Below the pieces are notes generated by a model. It saw only the letters and a list, made by a program, of their open reading frames with translations, was not told where the DNA came from and did not search any database. Positions 35,557 through 48,140 of a stretch of 64,000 bases of DNA are shown piece by piece; within the stretch, counting starts at the first letter, position 1; each line of letters starts with the position of its first letter. The position numbers and the translations under genes were made by a program. Origin of the DNA: Saururus chinensis (Eukaryota; Streptophyta; Magnoliopsida; Piperales; Saururaceae). The stretch lies in the NCBI GenBank assembly GCA_035235625.1, contig CP141147.1, forward strand, positions 12,885,001 to 12,949,000, given 5' to 3'.

Positions 35557-35588
35557 AGGAGAAGGCGAATACCGGAAGCATGGTGGAG

Positions 35589-35970
35589 TGTTGTGCACGA
35601 TGATCAATCTCTTAGAGGACTTCCCTAGACTCTACTTTATTGTTTTTACTTAGTTGCATTTAACTATTTATTATTGTAATAGTTTAGTATTTGCTTTGGT
35701 TTGGTATTTGGATGTAAAACTGTATTGGTTCAGTTAGTGGCCCGGGCTAGCCGAACCACTAACTGGCTGTTCACCTAGGGAATTGGACCGGCCTAGTTTG
35801 GGTTGGGCATGACTCCCTAGGAGACTGGTCGTCCCCTATATGGGGCGATCCTCTCTTGTTTATGAGTATGCTATTGAATTTACACAGACTTCTCCCCTTT
35901 CTTCCTTGCTTCTCCCCTTTCTCTGGGTGAATACTCATTGATACTGATTGTGCCTTTACCAGGCACATCA
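35589..35970 (+). repeat. 3' LTR of Reina-like element
   Basis: Starts TGTTGTGCACGATG after the purine-rich GGTGGAG and ends AGGCACATCA. The differences from the 5' LTR are mostly transitions, consistent with old, methylated DNA. Confidence 0.95.
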
Positions 35971-36321
35971 GCTTGTTGTAAGGTGGATGTGCCAGGTATG
36001 AAAAATATCCTAATGTTAAAACAAGATAATAGACTGGAATGATTTGGGTTAAGGACAAGAATATGGTTATAAACAGTATGCGTGATATCTCATGGATAAC
36101 TAATTGTACTTAGTGCACAACTAGAAATTTAATGATATAGTCTAATTTAGTTCCCAAGGACTTTGTTTGTTGTTGTGGGTAAATGCCATTTCGATCGGTG
36201 CCTACTGCTAGTGGGCGATTTAGGTTTGCAAGCCATTTGATGAAGGGTGTTGGGAAATTGAAAATTACTCATATTACTAAGAAAATTCATAATTATGCAA
36301 TTTGCTTAAAAAGAAAGCCGT
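35971..36321. other. Flank, nothing recognised
   Basis: About 350 bp between the Reina-like element and the next MITE-like repeat. No motif was found. Confidence 0.4.
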
Positions 36322-36855
36322 GGTCGTTTGGGTACTGAATTAATTCAGTAGGGAATTAATTCAAAAAATTCACAGCGGAATATGAATTACGTTTGGGACG
36401 AGAATTTGTTAGAATAAATTCCGATGTCATGTCAAACCCAGTTTTAAAACTTTAAACTAATATAATTTTCTCTCTCGAACTCGGATATGCACGTTATTGG
36501 TACCATTACACTTCTAAATTTAAGCTCTATCAAACAAGATCCACAAGGGTAGGTAATTTTGAACTTTCAAAGTGGGCCCTACCTATATGACACATTTTTC
36601 GAGGCTCAAATCGATATGAACGATAACCATTAAAAATAATAAAATCTGTAAAATGGTAATTAGGAGACTGAATCGACTGGATCACCTGATTCAATGATTC
36701 AGGCCGATTCAGGCTTGAAACAACCTGAATCTAACTTCAGTACTGAATTTTTAATTCAACGTAGCTTCAGTACACAAATAGGATTCAAATAATTCAGTAC
36801 TGAATTGAGCCTCAATCGACTGAATCTTCCACAGATTCAGTATCCAAACAGCCCC
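36322..36855. mobile_element. MITE-like element containing LTR-derived sequence
   Basis: The left end GGTCGTTTGGGTACTGAAT and the right end (reverse complement GGGGCTGTTTGGATACTGAAT) form an imperfect terminal inverted repeat; both ends also hold short ATTCAGT palindromes. The middle (about 36430-36600) resembles the U3 part of the gypsy LTRs, with GCACGTTATTGGTACCATTA and AGTGGGCCCTACCTATATG. No clear target duplication was found, so the exact ends are uncertain. Confidence 0.55.
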
Positions 36856-38530
36856 TTAGACTTATGGGCAGTCTTGATAGTTTAATGAATGGTTCCTTAT
36901 GGTTTATCTAAAAGATAACTCAAGATAAATCAAATGTTTCTCTTTTTTAATTACATTTGAAATGTTACGCATATGATTTTCCTTGTTGATTAGCATATGA
37001 TGTAGATAGTTCATATGATTTTCCTTCTTGATTAGCCGCAAGGCGGCACCCATTGAAACTTTGTTAGTTCTAGGTAGTGACTTGGCTAATTGAGCGAAGT
37101 GATCCTCGGCCACTACCGGAGCAACATATGTAAAAATAGTATTGTGTGAAAAGTGGTGTAATGGTTTGATGGCCATGTTGGTTATGCAAAGCTTGGGCAA
37201 ACTTGCTGCTACTGGCCTGGACTAGACCTCTAGAGCATATCACAAGAGGGAACATGAGTGAATTGGAAAGACCAGAACTTTCTAAGTGGTTGGGACTCAG
37301 GAGTTGTTGGTCGTGACAAGGACATTGTTTGGCTAGATCTTTAATTGGGGAAGGCCTAGTCCATGGGTAGTGATATAATACATAAAAGAGCTTTGGTATA
37401 AGTAGGGTGGCATTAGATTGTTGGGGGACATCAATGGGAGTTGACAAGAGTGTCAGATTGACGTCATGGGGTAATCTTGCTGCTGGGAGATGCAAGGTGT
37501 GGCCAAAGTGTAGTAAAAAATTATCCGAAGTGTATGTAACTTGGAAGTCTCTCAAGTGCAAGGTATCATTTGTTTATCCTTTCTCGCAATACCAACTCAA
37601 ATGTAGTAGTTGGGTGCATTCTCTTATCCGAGCATCCTTTACAACAATGTACTTTGGCCTTTGTTGGTGTGGACAAGGCACAACTAGCAAAAAAACTTCT
37701 TCATCCAATGGCTAGATTAGGCAGGGCCTGTTGGGTGAAAGCGAGTTATGCAAAAGAATGCAATACATGGAATTATCTAAGTTGTGGTGTGAACAAGGTA
37801 AAGCAACATAGAAAGAAGTGAGACATTTGCCACAATTGAGTTTCATGGATGGAGACAAGAGTAAGACCCCTTCGAGGTGAAGTGTCGACGAGGGCATCGA
37901 CAGATTGAGTGGGGAGAGTGTCATGGAAAATTAAAGAGTTGTGCTAGTGACGCATGCAGGGGAGCACCCATGTTGGTGTGTTGTATACTGGATGTGATAC
38001 GTTGTGGGAACTACCAACAACGATGCATAATATGTGTGCATGTGTTACGAGAAAGGCCCGCAATAATGTGCAATTTGTTTGTGCAACATTGGGCAAAATG
38101 CTTGCAATGTTATGCACACATGGCTGGCTACATTGGGACAATTACTTACCTAGCTTGTTGTTTGGAATTTTAACATGTCCCCTCCCATTGTAAAAACTTG
38201 GAAAGTCTTAGGGGAGCATTTTGGGGATGCTTGGCATACTTCGGTTTAGGTATGCCCGTCTAGCCACTTTGGCTACCACTCTAGCAATATGCAAGAAATC
38301 TCTTATGCCATATAGGGGGGACTGGTTGAGCTTAAATGTTATGTTGATGCTATCATGCCTAGCCACACTATTGACTATGAGAAAATGCAACGAAGGCTAG
38401 CTAGTTAGTTAGCCATCATGTCAGGAACTCTATTGGTTGGGAGATGGGGCTCTCCAACCCAAGGTTTGGACATTTGGCCTTATGATCTTGTTGGAAAGGA
38501 AACCTTTGTATCCTTTGCATGCATGGTTTT
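36856..38530. other. Unresolved region
   Basis: Contains several open frames up to 163 codons (37070-37561 minus) and 102 codons (37407-37715 plus), none with a recognised domain. Composition is ordinary. It may be a decayed transposon interior. Confidence 0.3.
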
Positions 38531-39077
38531 TGTAAGATCCTCAAATCCAGATTTTTATTAATTTATTTTTTTTCTTATTATGTGGTTTAGTGTTAAATTT
38601 GGTCGGCTTTGACTTATTTTTTAATTTAAAGTGGTTAACAATGGGTTTAATGAAATTTTCTTCACATTGATGGTTTTTATGTTGAGATAAATCAATTCAA
38701 ATTTTTTTGGAATTTTTTACTATTTTTTAAAATTTTAGGGGACGGGACCTGCCATGGGCCCCACGTTCATAAATTGGGATGATGAGTGTCACAAGACCCT
38801 AGAAACGTCTAATGATAGTAATTAAGGGTTTCAAAATTTTTAGACTTCATTTTGTAAATAAAATGATCAATTTTCCCATTTTTAGTGTAAAATCCTATTT
38901 GTACCACATATTTTTATTACATCTACCCTAATGCCTACTATGAATAGAAAGACACAGTTTCATTCCCATTTGGGAAGGGCTGGAATCTAGAGCTTGGGAA
39001 GCCCTAATCCTCATTCCATTAGAGGAAAGTCCGATCAAGGTAAGATTAGCTTGATTTCTTCGTTAATCACCTAGGGT

Positions 39078-39610
39078 CTGTTTGGATTGGTGGAATCCGG
39101 GAGAAAGGGAAAGAGAAAGAGAAAGTGAATCTAGGTAAAAAAGAAACCAGGAGATTCCTAAAAAATTTTCACTATTTTGTTGCACAAATGATGTTGGATA
39201 AAATTAATGGTGATGGTGGTGGTAGTGTTCGTGCTGGTGGCGGCAGCGGTGGTAGTGGTGGTGGCAACAATGGCGGCAGTGGTGGCGGTGGTGGTAGTGG
39301 TAGTAGTGGCGGCAGTGGTAGTAACGGTGGTGGCTGTGTTGGTGGTAGCAACGGTGGTGGTGATGGCAGTAGCGGTGGAGGCAGTGACAATGATGGTGAT
39401 AGTAGTAGCGGCAAGACATAAATCTTTACTACGCTGATTTTCTCCCAAAATTCATGGGTTAATGGGTAGAAAGTTTTTGGGCCAATTTTTCATCCATTTT
39501 CTCTCAGTTTTAACACTAGTTTTTCTTTCCCCGTTGCACCAAATAGTGAAAACTAGGGGATTTTAAGAAGATTCCTTTCTTTTCCCCCACTTTCCACCAA
39601 TCCAAACAGT
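39078..39610. mobile_element. MITE with GGT/GGC triplet core
   Basis: Termini CTGTTTGGATTGGTGGAA and, at the right, its inverse TTTCCACCAATCCAAACAG are almost perfect inverted repeats. TAGGGT lies directly outside both ends (39072-39077, 39611-39616), a likely target duplication. The centre is a 200 bp imperfect GGT/GGC array. Confidence 0.75.
39208..39415 (+). repeat. (GGT/GGC)n trinucleotide array
   Basis: Imperfect triplet repeat in the centre of a MITE. It opens several frames that translate to poly-Gly/Ser, Val/Ala or Thr/Ala; these are by-products of the repeat. Confidence 0.9.
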
Positions 39611-41299
39611 TAGGGTTTTGCCCAATCTTTCTTAATCCCACCATTTCCAAAGTTAAATCTTGATTTTTACCACTAAAGTTTCTGATTTTGATCTCTATTT
39701 CAAACCTCTAATGAGGGATTTTCGTTTTGAAACTAAACAAGCCCTTGATCTAGGAGTTTTTAAGTGATTTAGGCTTTATTAATCGAATTTATACATGTAT
39801 TAAACAAAACCCTATTGTTGGTAGCATTTTGAAAGAGTTGGAGTGTCGATTTCAAGTAAAGAAGCACATTGAAGGTAAGGGATTTCTTCCTAAAAGGGTC
39901 TATGTTTTCGAATTTGAGTTTGGTGAAGTTGAAAGTGGGTTTGCATGGAGTTGAGCTTTAATGACGGATTAAGAAAAGCTTAATCTTTCTTGTGATTTCT
40001 TCGTGCTTTTGTTGATAAATGACTAGATTTTTTGTTTCATAGGCTTAGATTTCATTATGGTGATGTTTGGGAGTAAGATTTGAAAGTTTAAGATAGATAT
40101 GTGTATTTTCGGTTTTGGATTTGAAAAGAAGAAGAAGAACCATAATTACAGTTATGGCGTTCGAATGGCCCTGCACGGCATTCGAACGACAACACTGCAG
40201 TTTGGTCATTTTTTTTATTTTGCTCATTTTTGTGTTTTTTCTTTTTAGTATCATTTTCTATGATTATAATGAGTAATTTATGCTAGGAAAAGCTACTAAA
40301 AGGGCATGAATTTGATGTTAGAAGCTATGATGAATGTTTAAGTATTACATGAATTACATGCTATTTGGTTAAACATGTTATGATTTCTTATCTTAAATCC
40401 ATGTTGAGTGGTTCTTCATATTTTAAGTATGATTCCAATAAGGTTATTGCATGAGAATGGATTTGTATGCCTTCACATATTATCATTAAATTATGGGTTA
40501 ATGATGGTACCATGTTTAGCTTTAAGTGTGGTAATGAATATGTTTACTTAAGTCAAGCATGAGATTGCACTTGATTTGAATTGTATTTTTCAATGGTTTT
40601 CAATCGTGATTTCAATAATGAGCCATGATTAAATGTTAAATAGCATGTCTGTAGTATGTTGATGGGATGCTAATAATGCATGTCCATATGCTTAGAATTG
40701 AATGTTTCTGCCATGTATACACACATGTGGGGGTAATTATGGTGATTGTTGATATTTACGATTAGAAATAATGGATGTATGGCTGATGGGGATTAAGTTT
40801 CATGAATTAGACTTCATGTAGTCAATGCTCACGTATGTATCATGTTGCATGCATCATGGGAGGTATTTACAAATGAGATTTTATCAAAATTTTCCATGTT
40901 GATCAATTGAATGCAATTGTGTGATATTGCTTGTTGGGTTAATCGATTGGAGGCTTATTGATTCAATTTTATGTCCTAAATGATGAGGTTTTACGTCCGG
41001 GATGGGGTTTTACTTCCCTCAAGGACCGCTTTTCCTCCCTGGGTTGAGAAGAGCGGCAATACTATAAGGAGACAAAACTATTGAGACAATCTGGACCCTA
41101 AGAATCTAGGCTAATGTGGCCGAGTATGCCGGCTTACTAAGGGGTAATCTTCCCCGTTAGGGAATTTACCCAAACTGCATAATTTCTTCAGACTTTCCGA
41201 TTGGGGATTGTCTTTCGTGAAAATGGACTTCTTAAGCTTCAGCCGATTAAGTAGGGTTGATGTTTTTATTGATATACATGGTTATGGTGTAATTGTGTG

Positions 41300-41770
41300 T
41301 TAGAGACACTTTTCTTGCAGGTTGAATGTTTATGGATATGCATGATATGGTTATGTGTTGGAAACATTTCTCATGCAGGATGATTATTTATAAATAAGTA
41401 TGATGTGATTGTGTGTTAGAAAGACTTCTCATGCAAGATGACTATTTATGGATATGCATGATGTGATTATGTGTTAGAAATACTTCTCATGGAGGATGGT
41501 TGTTTAAGGATATGCATGATGTGATTGTGAGTTAGAGATACTTTTCATACAAGATGGTTGTTTATGAAAATGCATTATGTATAGTGTGTGTGAGAAACCT
41601 GACATGCAGGATTAATGTTTATGGAGGGAAAATAGATATGCATGATTATGTACGGTGTGCTAGAGACACTCTTCATGCAGAATGGATGTTTATATTATAA
41701 TGTGATTATTCCTACTATGAATAGTGAGTTTGAAATGTTTTCATGCAGGATAGTTACTTATGGGTAAGTA
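41300..41770 (+). repeat. ~56-70 bp minisatellite, about eight units
   Basis: Units contain TTAGAGACACTTTTC or similar followed by ATGCAGGATG and TTTATGGATATGCATGAT, starting near 41302, 41358, 41415, 41473, 41531, 41590, 41660 and 41728. It lies inside the LTR-like tract. Confidence 0.85.
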
Positions 41771-42889
41771 TGGTTAAGATAAGGGAAAGTAATCAGAAAT
41801 GAGATATGATATGATACGATATGTTGATGTGATAGACCATGTTGATATGTCGTGGTTGCCTTTTGATTTACCGTTTCAACATTCAAAACCTTACTGAGTT
41901 TTATGCACACCCCAGTTTTTTCTATTTTCTGTTTTGGGGCTCCATAGTAAGACATGCAGATGATCAGGTCCCTCTGTACGAGGAGCATGTGGAGGATGAT
42001 TGGGTGTAGGCAGGAGCCTAGAGAGACCTTACTATCTTTTCTGATTGATTCTAACGTTTTACTAGAACTTAATGTTTTTGTTGACTTTATTCTATGCTCC
42101 TTTGCCTTGGTGGCTTGAGATTTGTTTCAGATATCATAATTAGAGTCATAATTGTTGGCATGATGTTTTAAGTTTGTGGGTTGAAACTTAAAGACCAATT
42201 TAGATTAAATGTCATTCACATTTTTACTTATTTCTCTTGCACAAAGACAAAGCGGTGCACTACTCCATGTGTGGTACTTGTTAGAGAGGTAAGTCTTCGT
42301 AATTTAACAATTCGTCGTCCCCGTGCACTTTAACCACCCCTTGGACCTGCACTACAACAAAATTGACTATTAATGACGCATTTAAGCATCGTTAATAGTA
42401 TTGTAAGCGTCGCTAATAGTTATTAGCGACGCATATAAAGCATCGCTAAATGCGTCGATAAAATTATCGTCGCTACTGCATATTAGCGACGCATAATTCA
42501 AACGTCGCTAAAACAGAGTATTAGCGACATTTGTAAAGCATCGCTATTAGTACAATATTAACGACACTTTTTATTAAGCGTCGCTAATAAAAAATATTTT
42601 AATTTTTTTAAAAATACATTTTTTCTTAAAAATTGAAAATTAAATAAATAATTAGTAGTGACGCTTGTTAGTAAACATCACTAAGTATTAGTGACGTTTG
42701 CCTAAGCATCGCTAATTGGTATAATTATTTTAAGAAATATTTAAAAAAATTATTTATAAATAAAAAAATAATTTAACACTATTAGCTACGCTTGATTAGT
42801 TCGTCACTAATATCATTAAAAAATAAAGAGTGTCGCTAAAAAAAATAAAGCAAAAAAAATAGAAAAGTCACAAGGTAATTTTTTTTTAT

Positions 42890-43400
42890 TTACCTGGTTT
42901 GGGCCTGGTCTAAAAGCTGACCCGCACGGTCTGGTCTAGGCCGACTCGCATGCACGGGTCATCTTGAACCTCTCACCGCGGCGAGAGGTGTCAAATCCAC
43001 CGGCATCGTCAGCTAGCCACAACCACAAAGAGGGCCGAAAAAAGGTCTGCTCGTCGGCGAAGGTTGCAGATCTGGCCCCTATTGCAAGCATCAACGTCTG
43101 GTGACAGCGGCAACGGTGAGACGACAGCGAACAACGGCTGAAGGATTGAACTCCCCACGCATGGAGATGCACAGATGACCACGCTTGGGCGGCTAGACGA
43201 CCATGCACGAGCGGCTGGACGACAACGCACGGGCAGCTAGACTACCATGCACGGGCAACTGGTCCAGCTCGTCAGACATGCCGTACGAATCATCATTCTC
43301 AGACCCATAGCGACACCTTTTCTGTCCCTACCTAGTTCCGAAGTCTCGCTGGAGGTGTGGGATATAAAGGCATAGGTGGAAATTCATTTGTGTAAAATGT
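42890..43400. other. GC-rich block of CACTA-2
   Basis: About 500 bp of GC-rich sequence without the GCGACG motif inside an otherwise AT-rich element. It ends in three and a half units of a 22 bp repeat (43189-43260, core GGCTAGACGACCATGCACG). It corresponds in position to the GC-rich block of CACTA-3 but no obvious sequence match was seen. It could be captured DNA. Frames within are not convincing genes. Confidence 0.6.
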
Positions 43401-43599
43401 ATAGCAAAATTTTTTTTTCATTTGCGATGCAGTCAAGCGTCGCAATTAACTTCATTTGCGACACTTCAAATTAAATGTCTCAAATTGTAAATATCTTAGC
43501 GACAGAAAAATGTAGCATCACTAATACAGGTAATATTAGTGACGCGCTATTTTGACCATCACTAAATGTCTTAATTTTTTTTAAAAAATAATACTATTC

Positions 43600-43822
43600 T
43601 ATGCACCCTCTCTTCTTCCTCTTCCTCTCACCTTCTCTCTCTCTACCATTTCTCTCTCCTCTCTCTCCTCCCCTCTCTCTTCTCCCTCTGCCCTCTCTCT
43701 CCCTCTCTCTCTCCCTCTCCCTCCCTCCCTCCCTCCTCCCCTCCCTCTCCCTCTCCCTCTCCCTCCCTCTCCCTCCCTCCCTCCCTCCTCCCCTCCCTCT
43801 CCCTCTCCCTCTCTCCTCTCTA
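43600..43822 (+). repeat. Pyrimidine (CT)n tract of CACTA-2
   Basis: Almost pure CTCTCC/CCCTCC sequence; the first of five such tracts in this element. Confidence 0.9.
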
Positions 43823-44049
43823 TTTTATATTTTCTATTTAAAAATTAATTAAAACATAAATAAATTAAAATGTATTAGCGATGCATAGAGCAATGCGTCG
43901 CTAATACTAAGGGTATTAACAACATATAAGCCTATACGTTGCTAATACTATGAGGTATTAGCGATGTATAAGCGTATATGTTTCTAATATATTTTTATTT
44001 ATTTATTTTACATTAATTTTTAAGTAAAAATATAAATAAATATTTTAAC

Positions 44050-44225
44050 TCTCTCCCTCTCTCCTCACCCCACTCTCTACCCTCTCTCTCTCCCCCTCTC
44101 TCTCTCCTCTCTCTTTACCCTCTCCTCTCTCTCTTTCTCTCTCTCTCCCTCCCTCTCTCCCCTCTCTCTTCTCTCTCTCCTCCCTCTCTCTCCCTCTCTC
44201 CTCCCTCTCTCCCCCACTCTCTATA
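44050..44225 (+). repeat. Pyrimidine (CT)n tract of CACTA-2
   Basis: Second CT tract, framed on both sides by TATTAGCGACG-type palindromes. Confidence 0.9.
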
Positions 44226-44429
44226 TCCTCTCTACTTTATATTTTTTATTTTAAAATTAATTAAAAAATAGATAAATAAAAATGTATTAGTGACGCATAG
44301 GGATATACGTTGCTCATACTAACGGTATTAGCGACGTATATGCCTATACGTTGCTAATACATATTTATTTATTTATTTATTTTATGTTAATTTTTCAGTA
44401 AATAATATAAAAAAATAAAATAAATTTTT

Positions 44430-44790
44430 TTCCTCTATGTCCCTCTCTCTCTCTCTCTCCCTCACTCTCTCCCCCTGTCACTCCTCTGCCCTCTCTCTCT
44501 CTTCCTTCCTCCACTCTCTCTCTTCCTCTTTCCACTGTCTCTCTCTTTCCACTTGCTCTCTTTTCTCCCTATCTCTCTCTTTCCACTCGCTCTCTCTCCT
44601 CCCTATCTCTCTCTCTTCCTCCCTCCCTCTCTCTCTCTCTCTCTCTCTCCCTCTCCCTCCCTCTCTCCTCCCACTCTCCCCTCTCTCTCTCCTCCCTCTC
44701 TCTCTTCTCTCACTTCCTCTCTCACTCCCTTTGTCCTCCCTCACTCTCTCTCCCTCTCTCTCTCCTCCCTTTCTCCCCACTCTCTCTATT
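44430..44790 (+). repeat. Pyrimidine (CT)n tract of CACTA-2
   Basis: Third and longest CT tract, about 360 bp, producing spurious Ser/Leu-rich open frames. Confidence 0.9.
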
Positions 44791-47700
44791 TTATATTTTT
44801 TATTTAAAACTTAATTAAAAAATAAAAATATATTAGCGATGCATAGGGATATACATCATTAATACTAAGGGTATTAGCGATGTATATTGTTATGCCCCGA
44901 CTTTTTAAATTACTTTAAAAGTCGAAGCGCCGGCAATTCGTAATATAATCAACCGTGGTCAGAAGAGTAACTTTTTATTAATTTAGGTAATTACAAAAAC
45001 TTTACAAAAAAGGCCTATCGTGCCTTGACAAAATCAAAGTCATGCACATCCAAAATTGATACATAATAAAAGAACGTAACAAAGCATAGATCTTTCAAGG
45101 TCTATGCGTAATCTTCATTCATATCGTCACCTTCGGTCATACCTGCAGCATCCAGGGGTGGGTGAGTATAATTATACTAAATAGATAGAATTAAATTCTA
45201 TTAACATGCTAAAACATAAAGCATAAATAAATATGCATAAAATATTCTCATAATAATAATATTTAAAAGTCGACCTTAAAATAATAATATTGACTAACCA
45301 AATCCAATATGCTTATTACACGAAAAGACAGACAAAATGGTTCTTCACCGAATCCAGTAAACTCGGATAATTCGTTCGTAGCTAAAATCCGATAAATAAT
45401 TCAAATAATCGGATAAAATATCATTCACAGAATATCGCCGATAGTAGAGCGACATACACCCGTGCTTGTGGGGGCAATGGGATCAGAATGAAGAGGATCT
45501 TCCCACGATATCCAACTTTATGAGCGTGCCATATGCCATAATAGTCGGTACCTAAGAGTCATAACTCTGATAGCTTTTGACTTTATACCAAATAGCTACC
45601 CATCAAAACCGATCGTAGTTTTTGGGATTTATACCAAATAACTACCCTTCAAATCCGGTCAAATCATTCATAAATATATTCTGAATAATAATAATATTTT
45701 AATAAACATATCGCAACAAAATCCCACTAAGAGGTGTACACGACGCTATTATTTTAGCGCATGTCCACCCTTAATCATATCCATTTCAAAATAATAATTT
45801 ATTTAAAGACAAATAAATTATAAAATATAATGCCTAGTCATAGCACAAAATTAGAGTTTAAAACCACCTAATCTCATTAAACCTACGCTTGTAGCTGGCT
45901 TAAAAACGGTGGGCGGCACCTCCCCTTGCGCAGAGATAGTTTCCTCGTCTGGTTCGGGTGAGGCGGACATAATCTCCCCTAGCGCTGGGACAGTCTACTC
46001 GCCCGGCTCTAGTGAGGCGGGCAGAACTGTAATGTCCCGGAATTTTCTACGATTTTCTGTGATTTTCCTACTATTTTTCTGGTCATTTTCGACAGGAAAA
46101 TGTTACGCTTCGGCGTATTCATATTTATGTATTTTTCCCCGTATTTTATACCCGTAGAGTCGGGTGTGGGGCTTAGTCGTAGGCCGTGGGCCTTGTTGCG
46201 CACTTACGGCGCGAATTTTGGAGCTATAACATGTAACCAGTGAGTTAACGCGCTTTAGGGACGTAGATGTAAAAATTAAAAATATTTTATATAAAAATCA
46301 ACTCATCCATCGGTTTTCACAGAACCGACATTCCAGTAAATTTTCATTCACGTCCAGTGAGTTTTTAGAAAGCCCGAGCCCATTTTCGGTCACTCCGTTC
46401 TCCCTCCTCCGTCATCGGATTCCGGCGGTTCTTGTCCAGATCTGCTTTGCCTCACCGCCACGAGTCCGTAGACACCTGCTATGATCGCCGCCACGGCCTC
46501 TTCGCTCCTCTATAAGGTACCAAACCTTTTTCGGGTTTTTTATCTCCTTCAATCCCGTTTTTGAACTGTGGGTGTACGATTTTGACGTCGTTTGCGGCTG
46601 CTCTCAACTAGACTTATGTTTAGTTGGCCGCTAGGAACCGATAGGTGCTGGCTAGAGCCGGCGCCGTGCTTTCTGCGCTCCGCTGTGAGCTGCCGACCTT
46701 TTGGTCGGGTTTTTGTTTACATTTTGCATCTCACTGTCCGTGAGATGTTTTGGACGCCTGTGTGTTTCCGGTCGTCGTCTAGCCACCGGTAGGACTCCGT
46801 CCAGCGAACCTCAACCCAGTGTCGGTAAGGGCTTTCCGTTTCCGACCCCGCCTTGCCCCTATTGCCTTGCTCCGCCCGATTAGACACTTTGGGTGCGTCT
46901 CAGGTCTTGGCCAACGGCGAGCCGTGGGCCATGTGGCCATTGTGGGCTCCGCCCCGGCTCGGCGACAGTGAGGGCCAGCCCCGATTGGCCCGATTATACA
47001 CTCCGCCCGGATTGGGCCACTTGTCATTGCCCTATACCATGCGAGATGCACAACCGCCTGCACCATGGTGTTGGTTGTGGGTGGCGATCAGCGATGTCGC
47101 CGTTTCGATCGGCCACCACTTCCTGGCCCTAGCCCTGTTGGCTTGATGAGGGCCATGGGTCGCCACTGTCCGACCCATCTCCCCCTAGAGTGGCACTTTT
47201 TGGCCTCGTGTGCATGTGGCCACGCGTGCATTTTTGGGTTTAGGCACCGTATTTGTGCCGCTTGACCGTCGGTTGGCTCTGCCACCGAATGGAGTTGACA
47301 TTAGAGTCCTTCTCCACCTCTCCACTGTCCTCGAGTGTTGCCCCATGCCCTCCGCCCTTATGTGGGCCCATGTTGGTGCGAAATCGTTGCCGTTGGGTGC
47401 TGTCCACGGCCTATTTCGATGTTTTGTGGCCGGCTGAGCACGTATTAGCCACCGGCCGATCTTCAGTGTACACCATCGACATTTGGTCGCACCGCCACAT
47501 ATGTTGGCACAATATTTCTCCCGGCCGCCCTTGTGTGCCGCCGTGGATCGCGGGTTTTGCCGCATTGATTTCTGACATCCCGTTTGGCCGTGACTAGTTC
47601 CGGCGCTTCCTAAAATCCTCGGGACATCAGCTCTCTTAGCTAGGCACCGGTTTTGACCGCCAGCTCCGTCGTTGACGCCGCCACCGTCGTGTGCTCGCCA

Positions 47701-47869
47701 TCGAACGTCATGATTACGAGGTAGGGGAGCTTGGAACTCGTAAATTCATGATAGCATGCTTTGAATGAGTAGTAGCATGCTAGGATTGCACGATGTGCAT
47801 GTAAGCATGATTATATGGTATGTTGAAATGCATATGACATGCATGTTGGCTGTAAGTATGTTGGATGTA

Positions 47870-48140
47870 AGTATGTACTAGTGATGGCTAGTGTGCTTGT
47901 TGGTAAGTTTCGTACGTTGATTGAGTATGTGCTAGTGATGGCTAGCGTGTATGTTTGATGTGTGTTAGCATGTGCTAGTGATGGCTAGCGTGCATGTTTG
48001 AAGTATGTATGAATGTGTGTGCATGTGCTAGTGATGGCTAGCATGCATGTTTGAAGTATGTATGAATGTGTGTGCATGTGCTAGTGATGACTAGCGTGTA
48101 TGTTTGATGTATGCATGTGCTAGTGATGACTAGCGTGCAT
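47870..48140 (+). repeat. Minisatellite with GTGCTAGTGATGGCTAGCG core
   Basis: About six units of 38-55 bp at 47877, 47930, 47968, 48022, 48077 and 48115, each followed by TGCATGTTTGA-type sequence. Confidence 0.9.

Larger units (their letters stand above)
30656..35970 (+). mobile_element. Reina-like Ty3/gypsy chromovirus, complete but defective
   Basis: A 5315 bp element with two LTRs of 383 and 382 bp, a near-perfect initiator-Met PBS and a purine tract before the 3' LTR. Flanking 5 bp are ACTTG and GCTTG, one mismatch from a duplication. Gene order is gag, protease, RT, RNase H, integrase, chromodomain, typical of chromoviruses; small size and short LTRs fit the Reina lineage. The LTRs differ at roughly 30 positions by eye (about 8%), so the insertion is old. 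It carries stops, frameshifts, a PR-RT deletion, a lost RT catalytic Asp and a nested solo LTR in gag. Confidence 0.92.
38531..42349 (+). mobile_element. Long LTR-like tract with internal minisatellite
   Basis: Starts TGTAAGATCCTC at 38531, an LTR-like opening. It runs through AT-rich sequence to an eight-unit minisatellite and then a block (about 41890-42010) similar in style to the 3' part of the 4.46 kb LTR at 46028-50488. Its right end is not visible; CACTA-2 interrupts the sequence at 42350. A candidate continuation after 54262 lacks a clear end. A long solo LTR is the best guess. Confidence 0.35.

Noticed and set aside
37070-37715. Open frames of 163 and 102 codons on opposite strands
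   Set aside because: They overlap each other in antisense, have no recognised domain and lie among transposon debris.
39125-39448. Gly/Ser-, Val/Ala- and Thr/Ala-rich open frames
   Set aside because: They are translations of a GGT/GGC triplet array inside a MITE; frames are open on both strands, as expected for a triplet repeat.
42936-43230. Two overlapping minus frames with Arg/Ala/Ser-rich peptides
   Set aside because: GC-rich block with a 22 bp repeat; overlapping frames in two phases argue for composition rather than coding.
43601-44814. Ser/Leu- and Arg/Glu-rich open frames
   Set aside because: They are translations of CT/GA tracts of CACTA-2 with no non-repeat content. The same applies to frames at 3391-3742, 53234-53479, 59451-59693 and 59902-60129.
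46592-47597. Several open frames in both strands
   Set aside because: They lie in the GC-rich part of a solo LTR, where stop codons are rare by composition; no motif is shared between the frames and known proteins.
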